From Haloarcula sebkhae (GTDB lineage Archaea > Halobacteriota > Halobacteria > Halobacteriales > Haloarculaceae): a DNA stretch of 64,000 bases. The notes under the pieces were generated by a model, which was not told the origin of the DNA, searched no databases, and was given only the letters and a program-made list of their open reading frames with translations. Location: contig NZ_BMPD01000003.1 of NCBI RefSeq assembly GCF_014647415.1, positions 434,001-498,000 on the forward strand. The letters are read 5' to 3'. The translations under genes and the position numbers were made by a program. Below, piece after piece: positions 7,946 through 15,955 of this stretch (its first letter is position 1; each line of letters starts with the position of its first letter).

Positions 7946-8101
7946 CTACTCCTCGGCCGCTTCCCGTAGTTCCTCGATAGCCGTTTCCAGTCGCCGGAGC
8001 GTCGCATCAGCGTCGGTGTAGCCCTGCTCGTACTCGCCGTAGGCGTCGTCGGCTTCGTTCAGGAACGCCTCGACAGCGTCGTGCATCTCGTGATCGCTCA
8101 T
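7946..8101 (-). CDS. Small acidic protein, 51 residues
   Basis: A 51-codon frame running from MSDHEMHDAV to REAAEE is strongly acidic and predicted to be largely helical (DATLRRLETAIEELREAA). It fits neatly between the thiolase and the regulator gene on the same strand. Composition and GC-rich third positions match real haloarchaeal genes. No catalytic motif or membrane segment is visible. It may be a small coiled-coil or adaptor protein. No function can be assigned. Confidence 0.65.
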   Translation of the reverse strand: MSDHEMHDAVEAFLNEADDAYGEYEQGYTDADATLRRLETAIEELREAAEE

Positions 8102-8147
8102 GACTGTATCGACGGCAGCCGACCGGAAAAGTCCCGCTACTCGCGGG

Positions 8148-8915
8148 TCACTGCGTCACGTCGTAGTCGACGCTCGCGTCGCGAAGCGCGTCGGTCACAC
8201 GCCCGACAGTGTCCTGTGTTGCGACGACGACGGCATCGAGTCCCCGCGATGCGGCGGCGGCGGCCACCTCGCCCGCCGCGAAATGTGTCGTCGGTTCGAT
8301 GCCGGCATCGCGGAGTGCAACGACGGACTCAACGCCCGCTGCGGTGACGATGGGGACATCCGCACAGGCCGCGGCGATATCGTCGATGTTCTCGACCGGC
8401 CCTGATCGGACTGGCGGGACCTGTATCACGCTGACGTGGCCGGGGTTGAGGTCGATGACTCCCTCGAAGCCGGTGACACCGACGACCTCACCCTCCGCGG
8501 CGCTGGTCGTCGTCACCCCCGTCGCGTCGCCGCCGCCGGGGTCAGCGTGCAGCAGGCCGTCCGACAGCGAGAGTGTCACCGTCTCTCCTTCTTCCAGATC
8601 CGCCGTGGCGATGGCGGCGTCCTCCTGCACGCTGCCGAGCACGTCGTCAGTGACATGATCGGCGAACCGGCGGACGTCGGTCGCGGACTGGAACACCCAG
8701 TCGACGCCCTCCTTGGTGACGCGGTAGCGCGACCGCCCCTCTTTTTCGACGAGGCCGTCGTCGACGAGTTCGCGGATGTACTCACTGACGGCCTGGCTCG
8801 TCACGCCGACGGCGTCGGCGATTTCGCCCTGACTCACTGCGGGCTGGCGCTCGGCAATCTCCACGAGGACCCGAAACCGCGTCGCGGCCCGCTTGTTCTC
8901 CAGGACGTCGACCAT
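8148..8915 (-). CDS. Winged-helix transcriptional regulator with haloarchaeal C-terminal domain
   Basis: The protein is taken from the ATG giving MVDVLENKRAATRF (255 residues); a longer frame exists upstream but adds an unlikely Cys-rich lead. Residues about 8-75 form a MarR/IclR-like winged helix (SQGEIADAVGVTSQAVSEYI, then EKEGRSRYRVT). The remaining 180 residues form a glycine- and alanine-rich alpha/beta domain with GVTGFEGVIDL and AAGVESVVALRDAG, which resembles a conserved archaeal domain of unknown ligand (DUF7839 in my memory). It is probably a cytoplasmic regulator. It is divergent from the metallophosphoesterase gene, which it might control. Confidence 0.8.
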   Translation of the reverse strand: MVDVLENKRAATRFRVLVEIAERQPAVSQGEIADAVGVTSQAVSEYIRELVDDGLVEKEGRSRYRVTKEGVDWVFQSATDVRRFADHVTDDVLGSVQEDAAIATADLEEGETVTLSLSDGLLHADPGGGDATGVTTTSAAEGEVVGVTGFEGVIDLNPGHVSVIQVPPVRSGPVENIDDIAAACADVPIVTAAGVESVVALRDAGIEPTTHFAAGEVAAAAASRGLDAVVVATQDTVGRVTDALRDASVDYDVTQ

Positions 8916-9052
8916 ACAGGAGTCACGGGAGTCGCAGGTAAAAATACCACCGACACTGTCAGGCGACATAATCGGCTGTGGCCTGGCCACCTGCGAGGTG
9001 GCCCGCCGCCGTGACCGACAATATAAGCCTCGCCGGTGCTGACTGAACGGCG

Positions 9053-9733
9053 ATGACAGCTAGCTACGACGACCGGGCGCTCCTGCTCGGGGAGACGCTC
9101 GTCGTCGCGGACCTCCACGTCGGCCGGGGCACCGGCGGGAACCTCGAACTCCCGGTCGGGTCCGGCTCCGACATGGTCCAGCGGTTCCAGTCGCTCGTCG
9201 AGCGCCACGAACCCGAGGAGGTCGTCGTCGCCGGCGACCTGCTCCACTCGTTCCAGACGGTTCCCCGGTCGGTCGAGAGCACCGTGGCAGGGCTCAAAAG
9301 CGCCTGTCAGGCGGCCGGGGCACGCCTGCTTGTGACGCCGGGCAACCACGACACGATGCTCGACAGCGTGTGGGACGGCCCGACCGAGACGGCGTATCGC
9401 GTCGGCGAAACCGTCGTCTGTCACGGCCACGAGGCACCCGACGTTGACGCCGAGCGCTACGTCGTTGGACACGACCATCCGACGATCAGCATCGAGGGCC
9501 AACGCCAACCCTGCTACCTCGTCGGCAGCGGTCAATACCGCGGCAGCGACGTGGTGATGCTCCCGTCGTTCAACAGGCTGAACGCCGGCGTCGAGGTCAA
9601 CGAGATGCGGGCCAGCGACTTCCAGTCCCCGCTGATCACCGACGCCGACCGACTGGAGCCGGTGGTCTGGGACGAGAGCGGGCGCGAGACGCTGTCATTC
9701 CCGCCGCTGGGTGAGTTCCGCCGCATGCTATAA
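9053..9733 (+). CDS. Calcineurin-like metallophosphoesterase
   Basis: This 226-residue cytoplasmic enzyme shows all five metal-binding blocks of the family: VADLHVG, AGDLLHS, TPGNHDT, CHGHEAP and VGHDHPT. These bind two metal ions and hydrolyse phosphomono- or diesters. Members of this compact archaeal subgroup are often found near the Lhr helicase and are thought to act on nucleic acids, but no helicase is present here. Length is typical for the subgroup. The substrate is unknown. Confidence 0.9.
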   Translation: MTASYDDRALLLGETLVVADLHVGRGTGGNLELPVGSGSDMVQRFQSLVERHEPEEVVVAGDLLHSFQTVPRSVESTVAGLKSACQAAGARLLVTPGNHDTMLDSVWDGPTETAYRVGETVVCHGHEAPDVDAERYVVGHDHPTISIEGQRQPCYLVGSGQYRGSDVVMLPSFNRLNAGVEVNEMRASDFQSPLITDADRLEPVVWDESGRETLSFPPLGEFRRML

Positions 9734-9770
9734 CGGTAAGTATTTGAGCCGCGACGGTGGACGCTGGAAT

Positions 9771-9926
9771 ATGGTTCAGACAGAAATCGCGCTGGGTCTC
9801 ATCGCGATTACGCTGCTCTCGCTACTGCTGCTGTACTTCGCGACGATAAAGTACGTCTCTGAAGTCCTCGAAGGGGAGGGGCACGAACAAGAGGGAAACA
9901 CGAATAGCGGCGGTCCGGCCGCATAG
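9771..9926 (+). CDS. Small single-helix membrane protein, 51 residues
   Basis: The ATG at MVQTEIALG was chosen over an upstream in-frame codon because a TATA-like stretch (gtaagtattt) lies in the right range before it. Residues about 6-29 form one strong transmembrane helix (TEIALGLIAITLLSLLLLYF region), followed by a hydrophilic, acidic tail rich in Glu, Gly and Asn. It has no recognisable domain. It lies between the phosphoesterase and the convergent flavoprotein gene. Small proteins of this type are common in haloarchaea; function is unknown. Confidence 0.6.
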   Translation: MVQTEIALGLIAITLLSLLLLYFATIKYVSEVLEGEGHEQEGNTNSGGPAA

Positions 9927-9964
9927 ACCGCCGGCCCTCTTCTGGAGTCGTATCGGCGTTTCTC

Positions 9965-11218
9965 TTATCGAAGCAGATCAGCAGCGACTTTGCCGCTTTC
10001 CAGTGCGCCCTGTATCGCTGACCAGCGGGTGTAGTCGCCGGCCAGAACGGCGTTGCCCTCCGGCGCTGTCGGGTCCGGGAGCGACTCCCGATACCCCGGC
10101 GGCTGGGCGAACTGCGAGAGCGGGACGCGGTCGGTCCGGAGCAGTTCCAGCGCCTCGAAGCTCGCGTTCGGATACCACGACTGCAGCGCCGCCCGGACTT
10201 CAGCGGCCAGTTCCGCATCGCCTTCTTCTGGCGTTCCGAGGAACGTGGCGCTGTATAACTCCATCCCAGCGGGCGCGTACTCGCTGGCGACCGCCGACAG
10301 CGGCGCGACGGTGTTCGGTCGGTCGTCCGCCGCGTTGAGGATGATGCGCTGTCCGGTCGTCGGGGCGCGGTTCGTCGGGAGTGCGAAGTACTGGGTGACA
10401 CAGCCGACGGGCTCGGTCGGGATGGCGTCGATGTCCGTCAGCTCTGCCGCAGTCTGTGGGTCCGTCGCGATGACGGCGCTCTCGGCCGTTACCGTCTCAT
10501 TGCCTACCTCGGCAGTAACCTCTCCCTCGTGGGTCTCCAGCTCTGTCACGGGCGCGTCGGTTTCGATGGTCGCGCCCACCGAGCGAGCGCGGTCGGCGAG
10601 CTGTCGCGGCATCGCCTGCATCCCGTCGGCGGGGACGAATATCTCGCCCTCGCTCAGCATCTTGTAGGTGTATTCGAAGATGCTGCTGTCCGTTCCCAGC
10701 GAGCGGTCGAGGGTGATGCCGCCGTAGAACGGCGCGGCGAACCGCTCGACGAACCGCTTCGAGAATCCGTAGTCAGCGAGGTATTCCCGGATGGTCGTTC
10801 CGCCCCGGGAGAGCAGTTCGACGGGTTCGACGCCGGCCAGCTCGCGCTGGAGCCGGAACAGCCGGAGCTTGTCGGCCGTGCGAACGTCCGTGTTGAGTAG
10901 CGTCTGTGGCGCGGCCGATGGGTTCCGGAGGGGGTCCGACAGCACCGAGCGGTGGTTCGGGCTGGCGATAGTAGCTCCGGGGGTGAACGTCCGTGGAGAG
11001 AGCGCCTCAATGTCGAGCTCGCGCTTTGCCGCGGGGTAGGCGGTAAACATGACCTGAAACCCGCGGTCGAACGTGTAGCCGTCCTCGTGGGTCGTCCGGA
11101 CGCGGCCGCCCACGTCCGAGCGCTGCTCGAAGACTGTCACGTCCCGGCCTGACTCCGCCAAGTGACGGGCGGCGACTAGCCCGGCGAGCCCCCCGCCGGC
11201 GACGACGACATCTGTCAT
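9965..11218 (-). CDS. FAD-dependent amine-oxidase/protoporphyrinogen-oxidase-like flavoprotein
   Basis: The start is placed at the ATG giving MTDVVVAGGGLAGLVAARHL (417 residues), because the dinucleotide-binding motif GGGLAGLVAA must lie at the very N-terminus in this family. The next FAD contact is EQRSDVGGRVRT. A C-terminal FAD motif appears as AVLAGDYTRWSAIQGALESG. This is the flavin monoamine oxidase, phytoene desaturase and protoporphyrinogen oxidase superfamily. Proteins of this size in haloarchaea are often simply called NAD(P)/FAD-dependent oxidoreductases. The gene is divergent from the threonine-synthase-like gene. The substrate is not determinable. Confidence 0.85.
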   Translation of the reverse strand: MTDVVVAGGGLAGLVAARHLAESGRDVTVFEQRSDVGGRVRTTHEDGYTFDRGFQVMFTAYPAAKRELDIEALSPRTFTPGATIASPNHRSVLSDPLRNPSAAPQTLLNTDVRTADKLRLFRLQRELAGVEPVELLSRGGTTIREYLADYGFSKRFVERFAAPFYGGITLDRSLGTDSSIFEYTYKMLSEGEIFVPADGMQAMPRQLADRARSVGATIETDAPVTELETHEGEVTAEVGNETVTAESAVIATDPQTAAELTDIDAIPTEPVGCVTQYFALPTNRAPTTGQRIILNAADDRPNTVAPLSAVASEYAPAGMELYSATFLGTPEEGDAELAAEVRAALQSWYPNASFEALELLRTDRVPLSQFAQPPGYRESLPDPTAPEGNAVLAGDYTRWSAIQGALESGKVAADLLR

Positions 11219-11301
11219 ACCCGCCAGTTCGACCGCCCGGGACAAGAGCGTGCTGAAGCGGGACCGGACCACACTTGGTCGTCCCGTCCACAGATGAGCA
11301 C

Positions 11302-12474
11302 ATGGAGACGACTGCGGCGTTTCGTGGCCTCATCTGCACGGCGTGTGGCGCGGAAACCGACAGCACGGCCGACCGCTGTCCCGACTGCGGTGCGGTCCTC
11401 GTCGGCGACTACGACGTTCCGGACCTGACACCCGCAGAACTGCCCGATGTGACGGGGCCGGGCCGGTACGAGCCGCTTCGGTCGTTCCCACAGGACGCGA
11501 CGGTGACGCTTGACGAGGGGGCGACACCGCTGGTTCCGGTGCCGGAGCTGGCCGACGAACTCGGTGTCGAATCGGTGTACGTCAAAGATGAGGGGCGCAA
11601 TCCGACGGCCTCGCTGGGCGACCGAAAACTCTCGCTCGCTGTCACCGCTGCCGCTCAGCGTGGAGCCGAGCGCGTCGCGACGCCGTCGACTGGCAACGGC
11701 GCACAGTCCAGCGCCGCCTACGCGGCTCGCGCCGGCATCGACTCGAAGGGCTTCGTCCCCTCGCGCTGCCCGTTCCTCAACAAGGCGATGGTGAACGTCC
11801 ACGGCGGCGATATGCGCGTCGTCGAGGGTCGGTACGACGACGCCGTCTCGGTGTTCGACGAGGAACTCGCCGACGCGTCCGACGGCTGGGCCTCGGTCGC
11901 GCCCGGCCACCCGTTTCGCATCGAGGGAGCCAAATCAGTCGCGTTCGAGACGGCCGACGACCTCGACTGGACGGCCCCCGACGCGGTGGTCCACCCCACC
12001 GGCCACGGCGAGACGCTCGTCGGTCTCGAGCACGGTTTCCGGGCGGCAGCCGAGAGCGGCCTCACGGACTCGACGCCGCGAATCTACGCCGCACAGCCCG
12101 ACTCGACGGCCGCCATCGCTGATGCCGCGAGCGAGGGCGCAAGCGAACCGGCGACTATCGAGCACCCCGACACCATCGTCGGCCCGCTTGAGGTCCCAGA
12201 TCCTGCCGCCGGCGCTGCGGCGCTCGACTCGCTCGACCGCTCGGGCGGCGACGGCGTCGCCGTCTCTGACAAGGACATCCTGGCCGGCGCGGTCGACGGC
12301 TGCGAGATGGGGCCGGAAACCGGTGCGACCGGCGGGACGGCAATCGCCGGCGCGCGGGCACTGGCTGACGATGGGGCCCTCGACGATGACGATGTCGTCG
12401 TCCTGGTGAATCCTGTCGCCGGTAGCAAGGAGGCAGACCTGCTGCGCAGTCACCTCATGAGCCAGGGCATCTGA
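11302..12474 (+). CDS. Threonine-synthase-like fold-type II protein lacking the PLP lysine
   Basis: This 390-residue protein starts at the ATG of METTAAF; an in-frame TTG 27 bases earlier is less likely. It has an N-terminal zinc ribbon (CTACG, CPDCG) and a threonine synthase-type domain with KDEGRNPTAS and the substrate/PLP loop STGNGAQSSAAYAA. The PLP-lysine motif SFKDR reads SLGDRK here, so Gly106 stands where the Schiff-base lysine should be. A shifted Lys109 follows, but its geometry would differ. The protein is therefore either catalytically dead, repurposed or using another lysine. True threonine synthase is probably encoded elsewhere. Confidence 0.85.
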   Translation: METTAAFRGLICTACGAETDSTADRCPDCGAVLVGDYDVPDLTPAELPDVTGPGRYEPLRSFPQDATVTLDEGATPLVPVPELADELGVESVYVKDEGRNPTASLGDRKLSLAVTAAAQRGAERVATPSTGNGAQSSAAYAARAGIDSKGFVPSRCPFLNKAMVNVHGGDMRVVEGRYDDAVSVFDEELADASDGWASVAPGHPFRIEGAKSVAFETADDLDWTAPDAVVHPTGHGETLVGLEHGFRAAAESGLTDSTPRIYAAQPDSTAAIADAASEGASEPATIEHPDTIVGPLEVPDPAAGAAALDSLDRSGGDGVAVSDKDILAGAVDGCEMGPETGATGGTAIAGARALADDGALDDDDVVVLVNPVAGSKEADLLRSHLMSQGI

Positions 12475-12488
12475 GAAATCGACCGGCA

Positions 12489-12504
12489 GACCCGAGAGCG
12501 GGTC
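12489..12504 (+). terminator. Hairpin after threonine-synthase-like gene
   Basis: A perfect six-base-pair stem (GACCCG / CGGGTC) with a four-base loop begins 15 bases after the stop codon. No T-run follows, so it is a weak terminator candidate; it could equally be an mRNA 3'-end protecting hairpin. The downstream alcohol-dehydrogenase-like gene has its own AT-rich upstream box (tttatac) near 12550. Confidence 0.35.
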
Positions 12505-12579
12505 CGATACCGCCGCCGATCAGGCAGGTATCCCACACTTCGATGTTGTTTATACGGCTCTGACCCATTCACGAACCTA

Positions 12580-13593
12580 ATGCGCGTTGCAGCGTTCAGC
12601 GAACTCACCGGCCCGGACGGCGTCTCGGTTATTGACCAGGCAACCCCAGAACCCGAACGCGGCGAGGCGGTGGTCTCCGTCGAAGCGTGTGCGATCAACC
12701 GCCACGACCTCTGGGTTCTCGACGGGGATTCCGCGATGGTCGACACGGACGACTTGCCGTTTGTCAGCGGCCTCGACGTTGCCGGGACCGTCGACGCCGT
12801 CGGCGATGGCGTCATGGCTGTCGAACCCGGGGACCGCGTGGTCCTCTGCCCGAACGAGACTTGCGGGACGTGTCGCTACTGTCGCGAGGGACCGGAGAAC
12901 CTCTGTGAGAACTTCTCGCTGTACCATGGCGGCCTCGCCGAGGCGGCCCGCGTCCAGGCCGACCGCCTCGTCAGGCTCCCCGACAGCGTGGCGACGGTCG
13001 ACGCGGCCGCGCTTCCGACGGCCTACATGACGGCCTTACATATGCTCCGCCGAGTCAACGCCGGGCCGGGTGATCTGGTGTTCATCCCGGGCGTCACCGG
13101 CGGCGTCGGCGTTGCGGGCGTACAGCTTGCGACCGCTCTCGGCGCCCGCAGCGTCGGGACCTCTTCTTCAGCGTCGAAGCTCAACCGCGTTGAATCGCTC
13201 GGTCTGGACTACGCTATCGAGAGCACCGATCCGGACGAGATTCGGGCGGCAGTCGACGATATCGGGACGGTCGATGGCGTGCTTAATCACCTCGGTGGTG
13301 AGTACACGCAGCTTAGTCTAGATGTCCTTCGACGCGGCGGCCGGATGGCGGTCTGTGGACGGACAGCCGGTGGCACATCCGAAATCAACATTCCCGATCT
13401 GTTCCTCGGTCACAAACGCGTCATCGGGAGTACGATGGGGACACAGGGCGACCTAGAGCGGCTCGTCAGTCTCGTCGCTGACGGCGAACTCTCCCCAGAA
13501 ATCGATGCAACGTACCCACTCGAAGAGACCGGTGCGGCGTTTGCAGCGATGCAGGACCGTGATAGCGTCGGCAAGCTCGTCGTGACGCCGTAG
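12580..13593 (+). CDS. MDR-family zinc-type alcohol dehydrogenase/quinone reductase
   Basis: This 337-residue medium-chain dehydrogenase has the structural-zinc lobe (C95, C98, C101, C109 in CGTCRYCREGPENLC) and a Rossmann motif GVTGGVGVAGVQLA. Of the catalytic-zinc site, Cys37 is present (EACAINRHD). The usual GHE motif reads SGLD, so the histidine ligand is replaced by Leu65 and Glu by Asp66. It therefore probably does not bind catalytic zinc and may act as a reductase of enones or quinones. It is a single gene with its own promoter. The substrate is unknown. Confidence 0.88.
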   Translation: MRVAAFSELTGPDGVSVIDQATPEPERGEAVVSVEACAINRHDLWVLDGDSAMVDTDDLPFVSGLDVAGTVDAVGDGVMAVEPGDRVVLCPNETCGTCRYCREGPENLCENFSLYHGGLAEAARVQADRLVRLPDSVATVDAAALPTAYMTALHMLRRVNAGPGDLVFIPGVTGGVGVAGVQLATALGARSVGTSSSASKLNRVESLGLDYAIESTDPDEIRAAVDDIGTVDGVLNHLGGEYTQLSLDVLRRGGRMAVCGRTAGGTSEINIPDLFLGHKRVIGSTMGTQGDLERLVSLVADGELSPEIDATYPLEETGAAFAAMQDRDSVGKLVVTP

Positions 13594-13641
13594 TCACTCC
13601 TAAGCCCGCGAGGGGTGTTTCTTGCCCTCAGCGACCGCCAC

Positions 13642-14061
13642 TCACCGTGCGATGATGACTGGCACAGGCGAGTTACGGAACACTTTCTGGGCGACGTTCC
13701 CGACGACCAGCCGATCGGCCAACGAGCCGCCGTGGGTTCCGAGCACGACCGCATCGAAGTCGCCGGCTCTATTCAGAACCGCTCGCGCCGGGTGGCCCAG
13801 TTGTACCTCGGTGGTTATTTCGGCATCGTACTCGGCAGCGAGTTCGCGAGCGTCGTCGAACACCTTCTCCGCACGCTCCTCGGCGGCCGCTTCGATGTCA
13901 TCTGCAAGAGCAAGTGCGGTGGCTGCTCCCCCCAACGGTGAGGGTCCGCCCACGACGTGTAAGACAGTAATCTCCGCGTCGGGATGGTTCTCAAGGGTGT
14001 ACTTGAGCGCTTGTTGGGCCATCTCCGAGTCGTCCATCGGGACGAGAATCTGTGCGATCAT
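13642..14061 (-). CDS. Universal stress protein (UspA family), single domain
   Basis: This 139-residue protein shows the Usp fold. It opens ILVPMDDSEMAQQAL and closes with the ATP-binding signature GTHGGSLADRLVVGNVAQKV (GxxG-9x-GN). UspA-type proteins bind nucleotide in the cytoplasm and are linked to stress survival. It converges with the reductase gene and is divergent from a second, two-domain Usp gene, making a local pair. A paralogue lies at about 49.5 kb. Confidence 0.92.
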   Translation of the reverse strand: MIAQILVPMDDSEMAQQALKYTLENHPDAEITVLHVVGGPSPLGGAATALALADDIEAAAEERAEKVFDDARELAAEYDAEITTEVQLGHPARAVLNRAGDFDAVVLGTHGGSLADRLVVGNVAQKVFRNSPVPVIIAR

Positions 14062-14268
14062 ACCGCGACTACGGGCAGACTGTGGATAAAATGGTGGTGC
14101 GCTTGCTTCAACAACCCATTACCACCGGCTGTGAACGACCTTCTATCTCGCCGGCAGTTGCTGGCGGGTACGACATCCATTGAGCGAGGCAGGCAAGATA
14201 CAGTACACGTATGCAGCGTAGGCTGGGCCCAAATTCACTCTATAACAGTGTGATGGGAATCGAACGTA

Positions 14269-14278
14269 GTGTTAAATC
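14269..14278 (+). promoter_or_regulatory. TATA-like box of the two-domain Usp gene
   Basis: The stretch tgttaaatca lies about 25-32 bases before the ATG chosen for the two-domain Usp protein. That spacing gives a leaderless or nearly leaderless transcript, the usual arrangement in this organism. It supports that ATG over longer in-frame starts. Confidence 0.45.
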
Positions 14279-14300
14279 AATAGCCTGTCAAACCGTGACT

Positions 14301-15191
14301 ATGAGTCAAACGATCAACTCGATTCTCGTGCCGACCGACGGCAGTGACGGGGCACAGATAGGGGCCCGGAGAGGCATCGACCTCGCTGCCACAATCGGTG
14401 CCGACCTCCACGTACTGTCAGCGGTTGACACCCGTGACATCGAACCGGATCTGAATTCTGACGGGCAGACCGACCGGGAGCAGCTCCTCGAAGAGGAGGC
14501 AGAACGGGCGGTGGATTCCATCGCCAGACTCGCCCGGGCACATCTCTCTGGGCATATCACGACCGCCGTCGAGTCGGGTATCCCGTTCCAAGCGATCAAC
14601 GACTACGTCGACGCTCGCGACATCGATCTCATCGTTATGGGGACGCAAGGACGGACAGGGTTCGAACGGGTAGTCCTCGGGAGTGTTGCAGAAAAGACGC
14701 TCCGCACCGCCGATGTCCCGATTGTCACGGTAACTCCGGACGGGGACATCGTCAAAATCGGCGATCACCTGTACGAGAACATTCTCCTCCCGACTGACGG
14801 CAGCGAGGGAGCAGAAATCGCGGTCGAGTGGGGAATCACGCTAGCTGAGGTGTTTGACGCAACGATACACACGGTCTATTCTGTCGATACGAGTCGATCC
14901 GGCGGCGCTGAGGGGTCAGCAGAGATTCACGACGCGCTTGAGCAAACCGGTCAGGCGGCACTCGAGACGGTCCATGAGCGTGCCAGAGACGCAGATGTCA
15001 GTGTCGTAGGCAACATCGCAAGCGGTCCAGCTGCACGCGCGATTCTCTCCTACAGCGAGGAACATGATATCGACCTCATCGCAATGGGAACACACGGCCG
15101 ATCCGGCCTCACGCGATATCTAACCGGCAGCGTCACCGAGACCGTGGTACGTAATGCGGCTGTCCCGGTCTGTTGTGTCCCGATGCAGTGA
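14301..15191 (+). CDS. Tandem two-domain universal stress protein
   Basis: The ATG giving MSQTINSILVPTDGSDG was chosen because the first Usp strand begins there; earlier in-frame codons add an unlikely lead. The 296-residue product contains two Usp domains. The first, about residues 7-148, ends in GTQGRTGFERVVLGSVAEKT. The second, about 155-296, ends in GTHGRSGLTRYLTGSVTETV. Both keep the nucleotide-binding GxxG-9x-GS motif, so both should bind ATP. Such tandem proteins form intramolecular dimers. A stress role is expected; no specific partner is indicated. Confidence 0.92.
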   Translation: MSQTINSILVPTDGSDGAQIGARRGIDLAATIGADLHVLSAVDTRDIEPDLNSDGQTDREQLLEEEAERAVDSIARLARAHLSGHITTAVESGIPFQAINDYVDARDIDLIVMGTQGRTGFERVVLGSVAEKTLRTADVPIVTVTPDGDIVKIGDHLYENILLPTDGSEGAEIAVEWGITLAEVFDATIHTVYSVDTSRSGGAEGSAEIHDALEQTGQAALETVHERARDADVSVVGNIASGPAARAILSYSEEHDIDLIAMGTHGRSGLTRYLTGSVTETVVRNAAVPVCCVPMQ

Positions 15192-15236
15192 CACGCTTTT
15201 CGGGGAAACAACGCGTTCGAGAACTCTGTCTGATAG

Positions 15237-15860
15237 TTATGATGCACGCTGTCTCGACGCACCGGACGCGTGCTGTTTCGCAGTCGTGTACGCCTCTCTG
15301 ACGCGCTTGAACTCGTCCTCGTTGCCGCCGTGGTCCGGGTGGACCTCCTTGACGCGTTCGCGGTAGGCCGATTTCACGTCGTCCAGCGACGCGTTCTGTG
15401 TCAGTCCCAGTTCGCTGAACGCCTGCACTGTCGGGTGTGGTTCATCCTCAGGGTCCGGGCCGAGGTTGACTTCAGGCGTCTCAAAGGGCAGGCGTGCGCC
15501 GAGATAGACTCCCGGCATCTCGTGTTCGACCAGTACGGGAACGGTCGGCGACCGTTCGATGCGGTAGTACGCCCGGGCGTCGAACGTGATCGCCACGTCC
15601 CGTTTCGGCAGGTAGAAGGCGACGTGTTGCCCCTCGACGAAGTGGTTCTCGGCGAACTGCTCGTCGATGGCGGTGAGGTACTCGCGAAGCTCCGCCCGGC
15701 GTCGCATCTCCCCGCCGTCTGTCGCCTGCCGGTTCGGCCGCTCGGCCGGAAACACACGGTTCGCGAGGACGAACAGTCCAGCGACGACGAGAGTCCCAGC
15801 GACACCTAACACAAGCCCAAGGACTAGCCACTCCGGCAGCATGCCCGGTTGTGTCTGCAC
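15237..15860 (-). CDS. Membrane-anchored J-domain protein
   Basis: This protein of about 207 residues has an N-terminal transmembrane helix (about residues 10-33), a charged middle region and a C-terminal J-domain (about 145-200). The J-domain contains the diagnostic HPD in VKEVHPDHGG and the helix LDDVKSAYRERV. It should recruit and stimulate a DnaK/Hsp70 at the membrane. The GTG start is kept because an AT-rich box (ttctttacc) sits about 25-35 bases upstream; an ATG six codons in is an alternative. Not the canonical DnaJ: it lacks the zinc-finger domain. Confidence 0.85.
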   Translation of the reverse strand: MQTQPGMLPEWLVLGLVLGVAGTLVVAGLFVLANRVFPAERPNRQATDGGEMRRRAELREYLTAIDEQFAENHFVEGQHVAFYLPKRDVAITFDARAYYRIERSPTVPVLVEHEMPGVYLGARLPFETPEVNLGPDPEDEPHPTVQAFSELGLTQNASLDDVKSAYRERVKEVHPDHGGNEDEFKRVREAYTTAKQHASGASRQRAS

Positions 15861-15955
15861 GACCCTCCGTTAGGCTCCAGTGGTAAAGAAATTCCCGCTC
15901 TCCGGTAGCACAGCCCCGAGGTCGCCAATACCGGGACACAGGGCCCCAATCCGTA

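Noticed and set aside
8915-8990. Longer N-terminus for the winged-helix regulator
   Set aside because: The extra 25 residues include two cysteines and no homology; the ATG at MVDVLENKRAAT fits the winged-helix family start.
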